Positions 25,198 through 32,894 of a stretch of DNA of 37,900 bases are shown in pieces. The position numbers were made by a program, and so were the translations under genes. The notes below the pieces were generated by a model. The model saw only the letters and a program-made list of their open reading frames with translations. It searched no databases and had not been told where the DNA came from. This stretch comes from Comamonas sp. lk (GTDB lineage: Bacteria; Pseudomonadota; Gammaproteobacteria; Burkholderiales; Burkholderiaceae_C). The DNA lies in NCBI GenBank assembly GCA_945861345.1, contig CAMATX010000014.1, forward strand, positions 1 to 37,900, given 5' to 3'. Numbering within the stretch: the stretch's first letter is position 1; every line of letters starts with the position of its first letter.

Positions 25198-25977
25198 ATG
25201 CCCGCTTCTCCCAGTGCCTACGGGCCGTTTTCTTTGGCCGGTCAAGTCGCGGTCGTTACCGGGGCAGGCAAAGGCATAGGCCGGGCCTGCGCCTTGATGC
25301 TGGCCCAGGCGGGTGCCGATATCGCTCTGTGCGCGCGCACCCAAGCCGACCTGGACGCGGTGGCCCAAGAGATTCGCGCCATGGGCCGGCGCGCCATTAC
25401 GGTGGCAGGTGACGTGAGCCTGGAGAGCACCTTAGACACCCTGGTCGCCCGCACGGTGGCCGAGCTGGGCAAGCTCACCCTGCTCATCAATAACGCAGGC
25501 GGCGCCGGGCCCAACAACCCGCAAAAAATGGGCGGCGAGGCCTTTAGCGCCGTGCTGACCTGGAATGTAACGCCCGCCTACATGCTGATTCAAAAAGCCG
25601 TACCGCTGATGCAGGCCGCGGGCGGCGGTGCGGTGGTCAATATCTCGTCGGTGGCGGCGCGCTATGCGCAAAAGCGCTTTAGCGCCTATGGCGCGGCCAA
25701 GGCTGCACTCAACCAAATGACGCGCAACCTGGCACACGACTTTGCGCCCACGGTGCGCATTAACGCCATCGAGCCGGGCACCATCCTGACCGAGGCGCTG
25801 GCGCCCTACCTCAACGCCGAGCGCACCGAGCGCATGCTCTCCAACACCCCCATGGGCCGCATGGGCCAGCCCGAAGACATCGCTGGCGCCGCCGTGTTCC
25901 TGCTCTCGCCGGCAGCGAGCTGGATCACCGGCAAAATTTTGGGTGTAGACGGCGGCGTGGAAGCGCCCAATTTTTAA
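25198..25977 (+). CDS. SDR, 7alpha-hydroxysteroid dehydrogenase-like (HdhA type)
   Basis: 259 aa. TGAGKGIG (21-28), NNAGGAGP (98-105), catalytic Ser151, Tyr164, Lys168; Ser-to-Tyr spacing of 13 as in E. coli HdhA. The C-terminal third (PGTILTEAL, then NTPMGRMGQPEDIAGAAVFL, then SPAASWITGKIL) is very like HdhA, which oxidises the 7alpha-hydroxyl of cholate and chenodeoxycholate. The start at 25198, with GAAGG upstream, lies 25 bp after the preceding stop. An in-frame ATG at 25156 would overlap the aldehyde dehydrogenase and add an unrelated tail. HdhA-like SDRs also include other hydroxy-substrate enzymes, so 7alpha specificity is a strong guess rather than proof. Confidence 0.8.
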   Translation: MPASPSAYGPFSLAGQVAVVTGAGKGIGRACALMLAQAGADIALCARTQADLDAVAQEIRAMGRRAITVAGDVSLESTLDTLVARTVAELGKLTLLINNAGGAGPNNPQKMGGEAFSAVLTWNVTPAYMLIQKAVPLMQAAGGGAVVNISSVAARYAQKRFSAYGAAKAALNQMTRNLAHDFAPTVRINAIEPGTILTEALAPYLNAERTERMLSNTPMGRMGQPEDIAGAAVFLLSPAASWITGKILGVDGGVEAPNF

Positions 25978-25994
25978 AACCATTTTTTCACACC

Positions 25995-28115
25995 ATGTCC
26001 AACCCCTACGCCGCCCTTTTGCAACCGGGGCGCATTGGTACGCTCGAACTGCGCAACCGCATCATCATGGCCCCCATGGGCTCGAACTTTGCCGAGGCCG
26101 ACGGGCACTGCGGCGAGCGCATCCAGGCCTATTACGAGGCGCGCGCCGAGGGCGGTGCCGGCCTCCTCACCATGGGCGTGTGCTCTATTGCGTTCCCGCA
26201 CGGCACTGGTGAGCCCTACCAAGTCGGCATCTCGCGCGATGACTTCATTCCCGGCCTGCGTGGCATCACCGAGCGGGTGCACCGCCATGGCGCCAAGATT
26301 GCCATGCAACTGCAGCACGGCGGCAAAACAGCGGTACAAGACCTGGTCCACGGACGCGAGATGTGGGTGCCCTCCATCCCCAAGATGACCAAGAGCGACA
26401 TGATGCAGGCCATCACCTCTGAGGAGCTGGCCAATTTTGTGGGCATCAGCGCCCACAAGCCGCGCATCCGGGTCATGGACCTGGACGATATTGCGCAAAT
26501 GGTGGCCTACTTTGCCGACGCCGCCGCGCGGGCCAAGGAAGCCGGTTTTGATGCCATCGAGCTGCACGGCGCACACACCTACATCCTGGCCGGGTTTTTG
26601 TCGCCCTACTACAACCAACGCGAAGACGCCTACGGCGGCCCGCTAGAAAACCGCGCCCGCCTGTTGATCGAGACCTTGCAGGCGGTCAAAGCACGTGTGG
26701 GCGCTGACTTTCCAGTCTGGGTGCGCCTGGACGCCGAAGAGCTGAACACGCCCGGCGGCATCACGCTGGCCGAGTCGGTGGCCACCGCCCGCCTGTGCCA
26801 GGAAGCGGGCGCCGATGCGATTAGCGTCTCGGCCTATGCCACGTTGACCAGCGGCACTGCGTTCACGCAAGCGCCGATTCCGCAAGCGGCGGGCGCCTTT
26901 ATGAGCAATGCAGCAGCCATCAAAAAAGCGCTGTCGGTGCCGGTCATCACGGCCGGGCGCATCGAGCCCGAGGTGGCGGCACGCGCCATCGCCCAGGGCG
27001 AGCTCGACTTTGTGGCCATGGCGCGCAAGATGCTGGCCGACCCGCACATCCCCATCAAGCTGGCGCAAAACCGCCCGCAAGACATCCGGCCTTGCATTTA
27101 TTGCTACGCCTGTGTGAGCCAGATTTTTATCAACCAGCGCGTCAAATGCGCCGTCAATGCCCAAACCGGCCACGAGGCCGAGCGGCGCATCGAAGCGGCC
27201 AGCACCCCGCGCCATGTGCTTGTGGTGGGCGGCGGCCCCGGCGGCATGGAGGCAGCGCGCGTGGCGGCTTTGCGCGGCCACCAGGTCACGCTGGTCGAGC
27301 GCAGCAACCGCTTGGGCGGCACCCTGTTTTTCGCCGCCATGGCCTACCCGGAAAACGGCAAGCTGCTGGACTATCTGGTCGCGCAAATGCACAGCCTGCC
27401 GATTGATGTTCGCCTCCATACCGAGGCCAACGCCGCCCTGGTGAATACCCTGGCCGTCGACGTCGTGGTGGTGGCCAGTGGCGCACGCCGCGATGCGCCA
27501 CCCCTTGAGGGCGCGAACCAAAGCCACGTCTGGAGCGGCGACGAGTTGCGCCGCCTCATGACCGGCGACCGCGCCGACGAAATCGCCCAGGCCAAACTCT
27601 CGCTGACCGAGCGCGCACTGTTCAAGGCCGGCGGCATTCTTAAAGTAACCGATAGCACGCACGCCATTACCCAACTCTCCAAGCTCTGGATGCCGCTGGG
27701 CAAGCGCGTCGTCATCGTGGGCGGCGGCCTGGTTGGCCTGGAGCTGGCCGAGTTTTTGATCGCCCGCGACCGGCAAGTGACGGTGCTCGAGCCCAGCGAC
27801 AAGGCAGGGCGAGAGCTCGCCATCGTGCGCCGCTGGCGCGTGCTGGACGTGGTCAAAGCCCATGCCCAGCTGCATTTGCGCGCCCAGGTGCAGCGCATAG
27901 GCGCCAAGGACGTGCATTGGACCGACAGCGAAGGCCAGGCCCACAGCAGCGCCGCCGATTCGGTGATTTTGGCCACCGGCGCCCAGGCCGATGACAGTTT
28001 GGCGCTGGCCCTGCAAGCGGCCGGCAAGCCGGTGCACCGCGTGGGCGATTGCGCCGACATCGGCTTTATCGAAGGCGCTATGCACCAGGGCCACGCCATC
28101 GGTCGCACAGTCTGA
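25995..28115 (+). CDS. Old-yellow-enzyme/FadH-type Fe-S flavoprotein (2,4-dienoyl-CoA reductase or BaiCD-like steroid oxidoreductase)
   Basis: 706 aa. An FMN TIM barrel (about 1-350) carries HGAHTYILAGFLSPYYNQR and DFVAMARKMLADP. A 4Fe-4S motif follows with Cys367, Cys370, Cys373 and Cys385 (x2, x2, x11 spacing; E. coli FadH has x2, x3, x11). Two Rossmann halves follow: GGGPGGMEAARVA (near 412) for FAD and GGGLVGLELAEFL (near 577) for NAD(P)H. Same layout as FadH, trimethylamine dehydrogenase and the bile-acid enzymes BaiCD/BaiH. Next to hydroxysteroid dehydrogenases it could introduce or reduce a Delta4 (or other) double bond in a 3-ketosteroid, or reduce dienoyl-CoA esters. Starts 17 bp after the SDR stop. 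Confidence 0.83.
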   Translation: MSNPYAALLQPGRIGTLELRNRIIMAPMGSNFAEADGHCGERIQAYYEARAEGGAGLLTMGVCSIAFPHGTGEPYQVGISRDDFIPGLRGITERVHRHGAKIAMQLQHGGKTAVQDLVHGREMWVPSIPKMTKSDMMQAITSEELANFVGISAHKPRIRVMDLDDIAQMVAYFADAAARAKEAGFDAIELHGAHTYILAGFLSPYYNQREDAYGGPLENRARLLIETLQAVKARVGADFPVWVRLDAEELNTPGGITLAESVATARLCQEAGADAISVSAYATLTSGTAFTQAPIPQAAGAFMSNAAAIKKALSVPVITAGRIEPEVAARAIAQGELDFVAMARKMLADPHIPIKLAQNRPQDIRPCIYCYACVSQIFINQRVKCAVNAQTGHEAERRIEAASTPRHVLVVGGGPGGMEAARVAALRGHQVTLVERSNRLGGTLFFAAMAYPENGKLLDYLVAQMHSLPIDVRLHTEANAALVNTLAVDVVVVASGARRDAPPLEGANQSHVWSGDELRRLMTGDRADEIAQAKLSLTERALFKAGGILKVTDSTHAITQLSKLWMPLGKRVVIVGGGLVGLELAEFLIARDRQVTVLEPSDKAGRELAIVRRWRVLDVVKAHAQLHLRAQVQRIGAKDVHWTDSEGQAHSSAADSVILATGAQADDSLALALQAAGKPVHRVGDCADIGFIEGAMHQGHAIGRTV

Positions 28116-28181
28116 AATAGGCATTGGCTACACTGCCGGGCGCATTGCGTGCCCCGGCGCCCGATGCGCCCTGACTTTTTC

Positions 28182-28736
28182 ATGACCGACACGCTTTCCT
28201 ATTTTTTCAATCCCGCCCAGCTTTTCGGCTACGCCGCCTTTGTGCTGGGGGTGCTGTCTTTCTTGCAAAAGGACGATCGCCGCTTCAAGCTCTACATGAG
28301 CGCCGAGTGCCTGGCCTATGTGGTGCACTTTGCACTTTTGGGTAACCCGACAGCCGTGGCCAGTTCGGTGATTTCGGTGGCGCGCTCGGTGCTGTCGCTC
28401 TACACCAAGGCGCCGTGGGTAGCTTTTGCCATGGTGGCACTGAACCTGGCGCTGGGCTGGAGCCTGGTGGAACAGTGGTGGAACTGGCTGCCTTTGCTGG
28501 CGTCGTGCATAGGCACGCTGGCACTCTTTCTGCTGTCGGGCATACGCATGCGCCTGACCATGCTGCTGGGTACGGGTTGCTGGTTGGCAAACAACATCTT
28601 GAGCGGCTCGATTGGCGGCACGGCCCTGGAGTTGGTCATTCTGGTTACCAACCTGCGCACGATTTATGCGATGTGGCGGCAAGAGGCCGAGCTAGCTGCC
28701 GATACCACAGAGGCGCCGGGCACCGAAATCCGCTAA
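28182..28736 (+). CDS. YgjV-family inner membrane protein
   Basis: 184 aa, almost entirely hydrophobic with about five to six membrane segments and a charged tail. FGYAAFVLGVLSFLQKDDRRFK and the closing pattern of GCWLANNILSGSIGGTALEL fit the YgjV family (uncharacterised inner membrane proteins). The start at 28182 is chosen because the first helix follows directly; in-frame ATGs at 28149 and 28164 would add only a charged leader. It lies 66 bp after the flavoprotein. Function unknown; no obvious link to steroid catabolism except position. Confidence 0.7.
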   Translation: MTDTLSYFFNPAQLFGYAAFVLGVLSFLQKDDRRFKLYMSAECLAYVVHFALLGNPTAVASSVISVARSVLSLYTKAPWVAFAMVALNLALGWSLVEQWWNWLPLLASCIGTLALFLLSGIRMRLTMLLGTGCWLANNILSGSIGGTALELVILVTNLRTIYAMWRQEAELAADTTEAPGTEIR

Positions 28737-28782
28737 ATCGCCGAAAAATTCAGCTAAACCCGCCCTGCCAAAGTTCGCCATC

Positions 28783-28822
28783 GTCGCCTCGGCGACCCGG
28801 CGTGCACAGCGCCGCGCGGCGC
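28783..28822. repeat. Two GC-rich palindromes upstream of the nitronate-monooxygenase-like gene
   Basis: GTCGCC-TC-GGCGAC (28783-28796) and the perfect 14-bp palindrome GCGCCGCGCGGCGC (28809-28822) lie in the 130-bp gap between the YgjV-type and flavoprotein genes. They could be operator or hairpin elements of a separate promoter for the downstream genes. In DNA this GC-rich such words also arise by chance. Confidence 0.3.
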
Positions 28823-28866
28823 CAAACCGTACACTTGGCTTTTACCCGCAAAGGAATCGCCTGCCC

Positions 28867-29847
28867 ATGACCGCTCCCGCCCGCTACCTCCCGCCTGTGC
28901 TGCAAAAAATTCGCTTTCCGGTCATCGGTTCGCCGCTGTTCATCATCAGCAACCCCCAACTCGTGATTGCCCAGTGCAAGGCCGGTGTGGTCGGCTCTAT
29001 GCCCGCGCTCAATGCGCGCCCGGCCTCGCAACTGGACGAATGGTTGGCCGAGATCACCGAAGCCCTGGCCGCCCACGACAAGGCCCACCCTGAGGCCCCG
29101 GCGGCGCCCTTTGCCATCAACCAAATCGTGCACAAGAGCAATGACCGCCTGGACCACGATATGCAGGTCTGCGCTAAGTACAAAGTGCCCATCGTAATTA
29201 CCAGTCTGGGCGCCCGTGAGGACGTCAACCGCGCCGTGCAGTCCTGGGGCGGCGTGGTCTTGCACGACGTCATCAACAATGTGTTTGCGCACAAAGCCAT
29301 CGAAAAAGGCGCCGACGGCCTGATTCCGGTGGCCGCAGGCGCCGGCGGGCATGCCAGCGTGAAAAGCCCGTTTGCCATGATCGCCGAAATCCGCCAGTGG
29401 TTTGGCGGCCCGGTAGCGCTGTCGGGCGCCATCTCTTCGGGCGGCGCCATCCTGGCGTCCCAGGCCATGGGTGCCGACTTTGCCTACATCGGCTCGGCCT
29501 TTATCGCCACCGACGAAGCCCGCGCCGTAGACGGCTACAAGCAAATGATTACCCAGTCCAACTCGGACGACATCGTCTATAGCAACTTTTACACCGGCAT
29601 CCACGGCAACTACCTCAAGGGCAGCATCCGCAACGCCGGCATGGACCCAGACCATTTGCCCGAGAGCGACCCCAGCAAAATGAATTTTTCCACCGGCGAG
29701 GGCGCCAACGCGGCCAAAGCCTGGAAAGACATCTGGGGCTGCGGCCAGGGCATTGGCGCCATCACCGAGGTCTTGCCCACCGCTGAACTGGTAGCGCGCT
29801 TTAAGCGTGAATACCAAGAGGCCAAAGACCGGCTTCTGACCGCCTAG
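28867..29847 (+). CDS. Nitronate monooxygenase/2-nitropropane dioxygenase-like flavoprotein
   Basis: 326 aa FMN TIM-barrel protein. PVIGSPLFIISNPQLVIAQ at the start, AAGAGGHAS with the conserved His (about residue 162), and a phosphate-binding segment GAISSGGAILASQAMGADFAY. The family includes true nitronate monooxygenases and also reductases; the mycobacterial steroid-ring enzyme IpdC (Rv3553) is a member, so a flavin-dependent step on a steroid intermediate is possible. AAAGGA precedes the ATG. A 130-bp upstream gap suggests its own promoter. True substrate unknown. Confidence 0.8.
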   Translation: MTAPARYLPPVLQKIRFPVIGSPLFIISNPQLVIAQCKAGVVGSMPALNARPASQLDEWLAEITEALAAHDKAHPEAPAAPFAINQIVHKSNDRLDHDMQVCAKYKVPIVITSLGAREDVNRAVQSWGGVVLHDVINNVFAHKAIEKGADGLIPVAAGAGGHASVKSPFAMIAEIRQWFGGPVALSGAISSGGAILASQAMGADFAYIGSAFIATDEARAVDGYKQMITQSNSDDIVYSNFYTGIHGNYLKGSIRNAGMDPDHLPESDPSKMNFSTGEGANAAKAWKDIWGCGQGIGAITEVLPTAELVARFKREYQEAKDRLLTA

Positions 29848-29882
29848 TACGTACACCGCCACACCGCCCCAAGGACACCACC

Positions 29883-30683
29883 ATGACGCAAGAACTGCTC
29901 GAAACCGTGGAGGGCGGCATCGCCACCCTGACCATGAACCGGCCCGAGGCGCGCAACGCCCTCACGCTGGAGATGATGGACGCCCTGCTCGAGGCCCTGG
30001 CGCGGTTGTCCGCCGACCCTGCCGTGCGCCTGGTGGTGCTGACCGGCGCCGGGCGCGCGTTTTGCGCTGGCGGCGACGTCAAAGGCTTTGCCCGCAATGT
30101 GGCCGGCGGCGCAGACCTGCCCAGTTTTGACAACAAAGTAACCACACTGCGCGCCCGCATGGAAGTGAGCCGCTGGCTGCACGAAATGCCCAAAGCCACG
30201 CTGGCCGTCATCCCCGGCCCAGCGGCGGGCGCCGGCTTTGCCATGGCGCTGGCCTGCGATATGCGCATCGCCGCCGACGACGCCAAGCTGACCACCGCGT
30301 TTTCGCGCATCGGCTTGTCGGGCGACTTTGGCGGGAGTTATTTCCTGAGCAAGCTCGTCGGCCCGGCCAAAGCGCGGGAGATGTATTTCACCGCCGAGGT
30401 GCTGCGGGGCGATCAAGCGCATGCGCTGGGCCTGGTCAACCGCTGCGTGCCTCTGGCCGATCTGGCGCAAGCCGCACGCGCCTATGCCCAAGAGCTGGCT
30501 GCGCTGCCCACGGTGGCCATCGGCTACATGAAGCGCAACCTCAATGCCGCCGGGCGCCAAAGCCTGAGCGAAGTCATGGACACCGAGGCGGTGCACATGG
30601 TGCGCACCTTTGACACCGACGACCACAAAAACGCCGCCCTCGCCTTTGTCGACAAACGCGAGCCGCAATTTCAGGGGCGCTAA
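29883..30683 (+). CDS. Enoyl-CoA hydratase/isomerase family protein with atypical active site
   Basis: 266 aa crotonase fold. GRAFCAGGDVKGF and PAAGAGFAMALACD form the oxyanion hole region. The two Glu residues of classical enoyl-CoA hydratases are missing: the first position is Ala in GFAMALACD, and the second lies in FSRIGLSGDFGG with Ser/Arg instead of Glu. An Asp (GDFGG) is at the place used by isomerase or dehalogenase-type members such as PaaG. Hydration by the standard two-Glu mechanism is therefore doubtful; isomerisation is more likely. It starts 35 bp after the flavoprotein and 32 bp before the glutathione transferase, so it is probably in the same operon. Confidence 0.82.
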   Translation: MTQELLETVEGGIATLTMNRPEARNALTLEMMDALLEALARLSADPAVRLVVLTGAGRAFCAGGDVKGFARNVAGGADLPSFDNKVTTLRARMEVSRWLHEMPKATLAVIPGPAAGAGFAMALACDMRIAADDAKLTTAFSRIGLSGDFGGSYFLSKLVGPAKAREMYFTAEVLRGDQAHALGLVNRCVPLADLAQAARAYAQELAALPTVAIGYMKRNLNAAGRQSLSEVMDTEAVHMVRTFDTDDHKNAALAFVDKREPQFQGR

Positions 30684-30715
30684 GCCCTTTTTTTCATTCA
30701 CCGGACGAGAACACC

Positions 30716-31573
30716 ATGGCAGACGATTCCAACTACACCCCCCCGAAAATCTGGACCTGGGACAAAGGCAATGGCGGCCGCTTTGCCAATATCAACCGGC
30801 CCATCTCAGGCGCCACCCACGACAAAGAACTGCCACGGGGCAAGCATCCGCTGCAGCTTTACTCGCTGGGCACGCCCAATGGCGTGAAAGTGACCATCAT
30901 GCTCGAAGAACTCTTGGCGCTGGGCCACCAGGGCGCGGAGTACGACGCCTGGCTGATCAACATCCAGGAGGGCGCGCAATTTAGCAGCGGCTTTGTGGCG
31001 GCCAACCCCAATTCCAAAATACCGGCGCTGCTGGACTACAGTGAAGGCGCGCCGCAGCGGGTGTTTGAATCGGCGGCCATTCTTTTGTATCTGGCCAAAA
31101 AATTTGGCGCCTTTTTGCCCCAAGGCCTGGCTGAGCAGACCGAGTGCATGTCGTGGATGTTTTGGCAAATGGGCAGCGCACCCTATTTGGGCGGCGGCTT
31201 TGGCCACTTTTATGCCTATGCGCCGACCAAAATGCAGTACCCCATAGACCGCTTTGCCATGGAGGTGAAGCGCCAAATGGACGTGCTGGACCGCCGCCTG
31301 GCCATCAGCCCCTTCCTGGCCGGCGAGGACTACAGCATCGCCGACATGGCCACCTTCCCCTGGTACGGCGCCATGGCCAAAGGCCTGCTCTACGGCGCCG
31401 CAGAGTTTTTGCAGGTGCAGGAATACACCCATGTAGTGCGCTGGGCCGACACCATCATGGCGCGCCCCGCCGTGCAGCGCGGGCGTATCGTCAACCGCAG
31501 CTGGGGCGAGGACAACACCCGCTTGGCCGAGCGGCATGACGCGAGCGACTTTGAGGGCAAAGTGCTTACCTGA
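30716..31573 (+). CDS. yghU: Glutathione transferase YghU-type (nu class; disulfide-bond reductase-like)
   Basis: 285 aa (E. coli YghU 288 aa) with an almost motif-for-motif match: KIWTWDKGNGGRFANINRP, GKHPLQLYSLGTPNGVKVTI, SSGFVAANPNSKIPAL, GGGFGHFYAYAP, RGRIVNRSWG and ERHDASDFE. It has a thioredoxin-like N-terminal domain, then the helical GST domain. YghU binds two glutathiones and has disulfide reductase and peroxidase-like activity. It ends the long + strand run; after it the base composition changes. It may protect against reactive intermediates rather than act in the pathway itself. Confidence 0.9.
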   Translation: MADDSNYTPPKIWTWDKGNGGRFANINRPISGATHDKELPRGKHPLQLYSLGTPNGVKVTIMLEELLALGHQGAEYDAWLINIQEGAQFSSGFVAANPNSKIPALLDYSEGAPQRVFESAAILLYLAKKFGAFLPQGLAEQTECMSWMFWQMGSAPYLGGGFGHFYAYAPTKMQYPIDRFAMEVKRQMDVLDRRLAISPFLAGEDYSIADMATFPWYGAMAKGLLYGAAEFLQVQEYTHVVRWADTIMARPAVQRGRIVNRSWGEDNTRLAERHDASDFEGKVLT

Positions 31574-31663
31574 TGGGTTGATGGAGGCGGTACATACCAG
31601 TCGATGCTAGGGCGGTCCTTTTTCTGCTTACACCCATTAACCTTGCAAATTGTCGATCGGATT

Positions 31664-31686
31664 GGCAAATTACAAGCTTATTTGCC
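31664..31686. terminator. Stem-loop between convergent genes (weak terminator candidate)
   Basis: GGCAAAT and ATTTGCC form a perfect 7-bp stem with a 9-nt loop in the 118-bp gap between yghU (+) and the secreted-protein gene (-). There is no T-run on either side, so if it stops transcription it is not a canonical intrinsic terminator. Confidence 0.3.
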
Positions 31687-31691
31687 GTCCA

Positions 31692-32120
31692 TCACCAACA
31701 AGTTCCCTTGACCTCTTTGCACTGCTGTGCAGACGGTAGAACGGTGGTGCGCAGGTAGATGACGCCACTGTCCTTCACACGATACACATTGACCGGGGTA
31801 CAAGCGCCGCAGTAGCCAGCGGCTTTGCTGGTCTCTTCAATTTCCAAATGGCCTTGGCGCAGTTTGAATTCGAACATGCAGCCCTGGATCGTGTTCTCCT
31901 TGCCATGGAGGCGTGTATAGGCTTTGCCGCAGGCTTGGTAGGCAAAGAGCTCAGTCTGGTAACCGAACTCCATACCCTTGTAATGGCCGACGCCGGTGCC
32001 CATGCGGTCTTTGATCGCTTCGGTCATGTGCAAGGACGGGTCTTTGGCTAGCGCAAGGCCAGTGGTAAGACCAAGACTCAGGCTAGTGATGAGCAATGCT
32101 GAATTGAAAAATGATGGCAT
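31692..32120 (-). CDS. Secreted Cys-rich hypothetical protein
   Basis: 142 aa. Residues 1-25 form a signal peptide (hydrophobic core, then GLALA before Lys26). The mature part of about 117 residues has six cysteines (64, 81, 104, 107, 134, 141), including GYCGAC with a CxxC, suggesting disulfides in the periplasm. No domain recognised. There is no good ribosome-binding site before the ATG, but the signal peptide fixes the start. Convergent with yghU and divergent from the exonuclease. Codon use and base composition are less GC-rich than in the catabolic genes around it. Confidence 0.65.
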   Translation of the reverse strand: MPSFFNSALLITSLSLGLTTGLALAKDPSLHMTEAIKDRMGTGVGHYKGMEFGYQTELFAYQACGKAYTRLHGKENTIQGCMFEFKLRQGHLEIEETSKAAGYCGACTPVNVYRVKDSGVIYLRTTVLPSAQQCKEVKGTCW

Positions 32121-32166
32121 AGCAAGGGAGGATAAGCGCTCAGTTACTTAAAGCATCGGAACCAGC

Positions 32167-32195
32167 TTGACAAAGCTATTGAGCTTTTAGATACT
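32167..32195 (+). promoter_or_regulatory. Sigma-70-type promoter for the exonuclease gene
   Basis: TTGACA at 32167-32172 is a perfect -35 box; 17 bp later GATACT (32190-32195) is a 4-of-6 -10 box. Transcription would start near 32202, about 70 bases before the ATG at 32271. It stands out because no comparable consensus promoter is visible in the GC-rich catabolic region. Confidence 0.55.
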
Positions 32196-32270
32196 ATAGT
32201 CATTTTAGAAATAACTAAATTCCGCTCTTGTGAAACCGCAACAATCAAAAGTTTATCTCGGCAAGCTCAA

Positions 32271-32894
32271 ATGTATATTTTGATTTCAACGCTCATCGCG
32301 CTTTTCGCAGGTAAATATTTCATTGATAAATATAAGTCAATGAAAATTCAGCAATCTGTAGATCAAGTTGTACCTGACAGCTTCATCGTTTTTGATCTTG
32401 AAACAACCGGCCTAAACGCTGATATCCACGAAATAATCGAGCTTGCTGCATTGCGGTACGAAAAAGGCACCAATCAGTTTCAATTTTTGCAAGCCTTGGT
32501 AAAACCAAAGAACAGCATACCCAAAAACATTACAAACATCACTGGCATCACCCAAAAAATGGTCGATGCGGATGGTTCTCCTATCGAAGAAGTATTGACA
32601 GATTTTCGCAACTTTGCTGGTGACTTGCGCTTAGTTACATTCAATTCTGATTTCGATATGGCATTTTTACAAGCTACTGCGCAGCGGGCTAATCAGCCAA
32701 TTTTTGACAACCCAGTATCGTGCGCGTTGAAAATGGCGAGACGTGCCTGGCCAAAACGCAAGAGTTTCAAATTGGTTGACCTTGCTCGCGATGGGGAATT
32801 CAACAAAGGAAAAGCCCATAGAGCCCTCGAGGATGCAGAGCGCGCCCTAATTGTTTATTGCGCTGCCGCCTCCGAGCTTGGCACAGTAGCATGA
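32271..32894 (+). CDS. Membrane-anchored DEDDh 3'-5' exonuclease (DnaQ-like)
   Basis: 207 aa. An N-terminal hydrophobic segment (about residues 2-18) is followed by a DnaQ-type exonuclease domain: Asp42 and Glu44 (FDLETTGL), Asp129 (FNSDFDMAFL), His183 and Asp188 (AHRALEDAER), giving the complete DEDDh set. Such domains remove 3' nucleotides from DNA or RNA; the membrane anchor is unusual and would keep it at the inner face. If translation instead began at the Met24 codon (32340) the anchor would be lost. Its codons are markedly AT-richer than those of its neighbours, and it has its own promoter. Unrelated in function to the catabolic genes, so probably an independent or acquired gene. Confidence 0.82.
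   Translation: MYILISTLIALFAGKYFIDKYKSMKIQQSVDQVVPDSFIVFDLETTGLNADIHEIIELAALRYEKGTNQFQFLQALVKPKNSIPKNITNITGITQKMVDADGSPIEEVLTDFRNFAGDLRLVTFNSDFDMAFLQATAQRANQPIFDNPVSCALKMARRAWPKRKSFKLVDLARDGEFNKGKAHRALEDAERALIVYCAAASELGTVA

Noticed and set aside
26643-28124. A 493-codon open frame on the minus strand.
   Set aside because: Antisense shadow of the Fe-S flavoprotein; composition typical of shadow frames.
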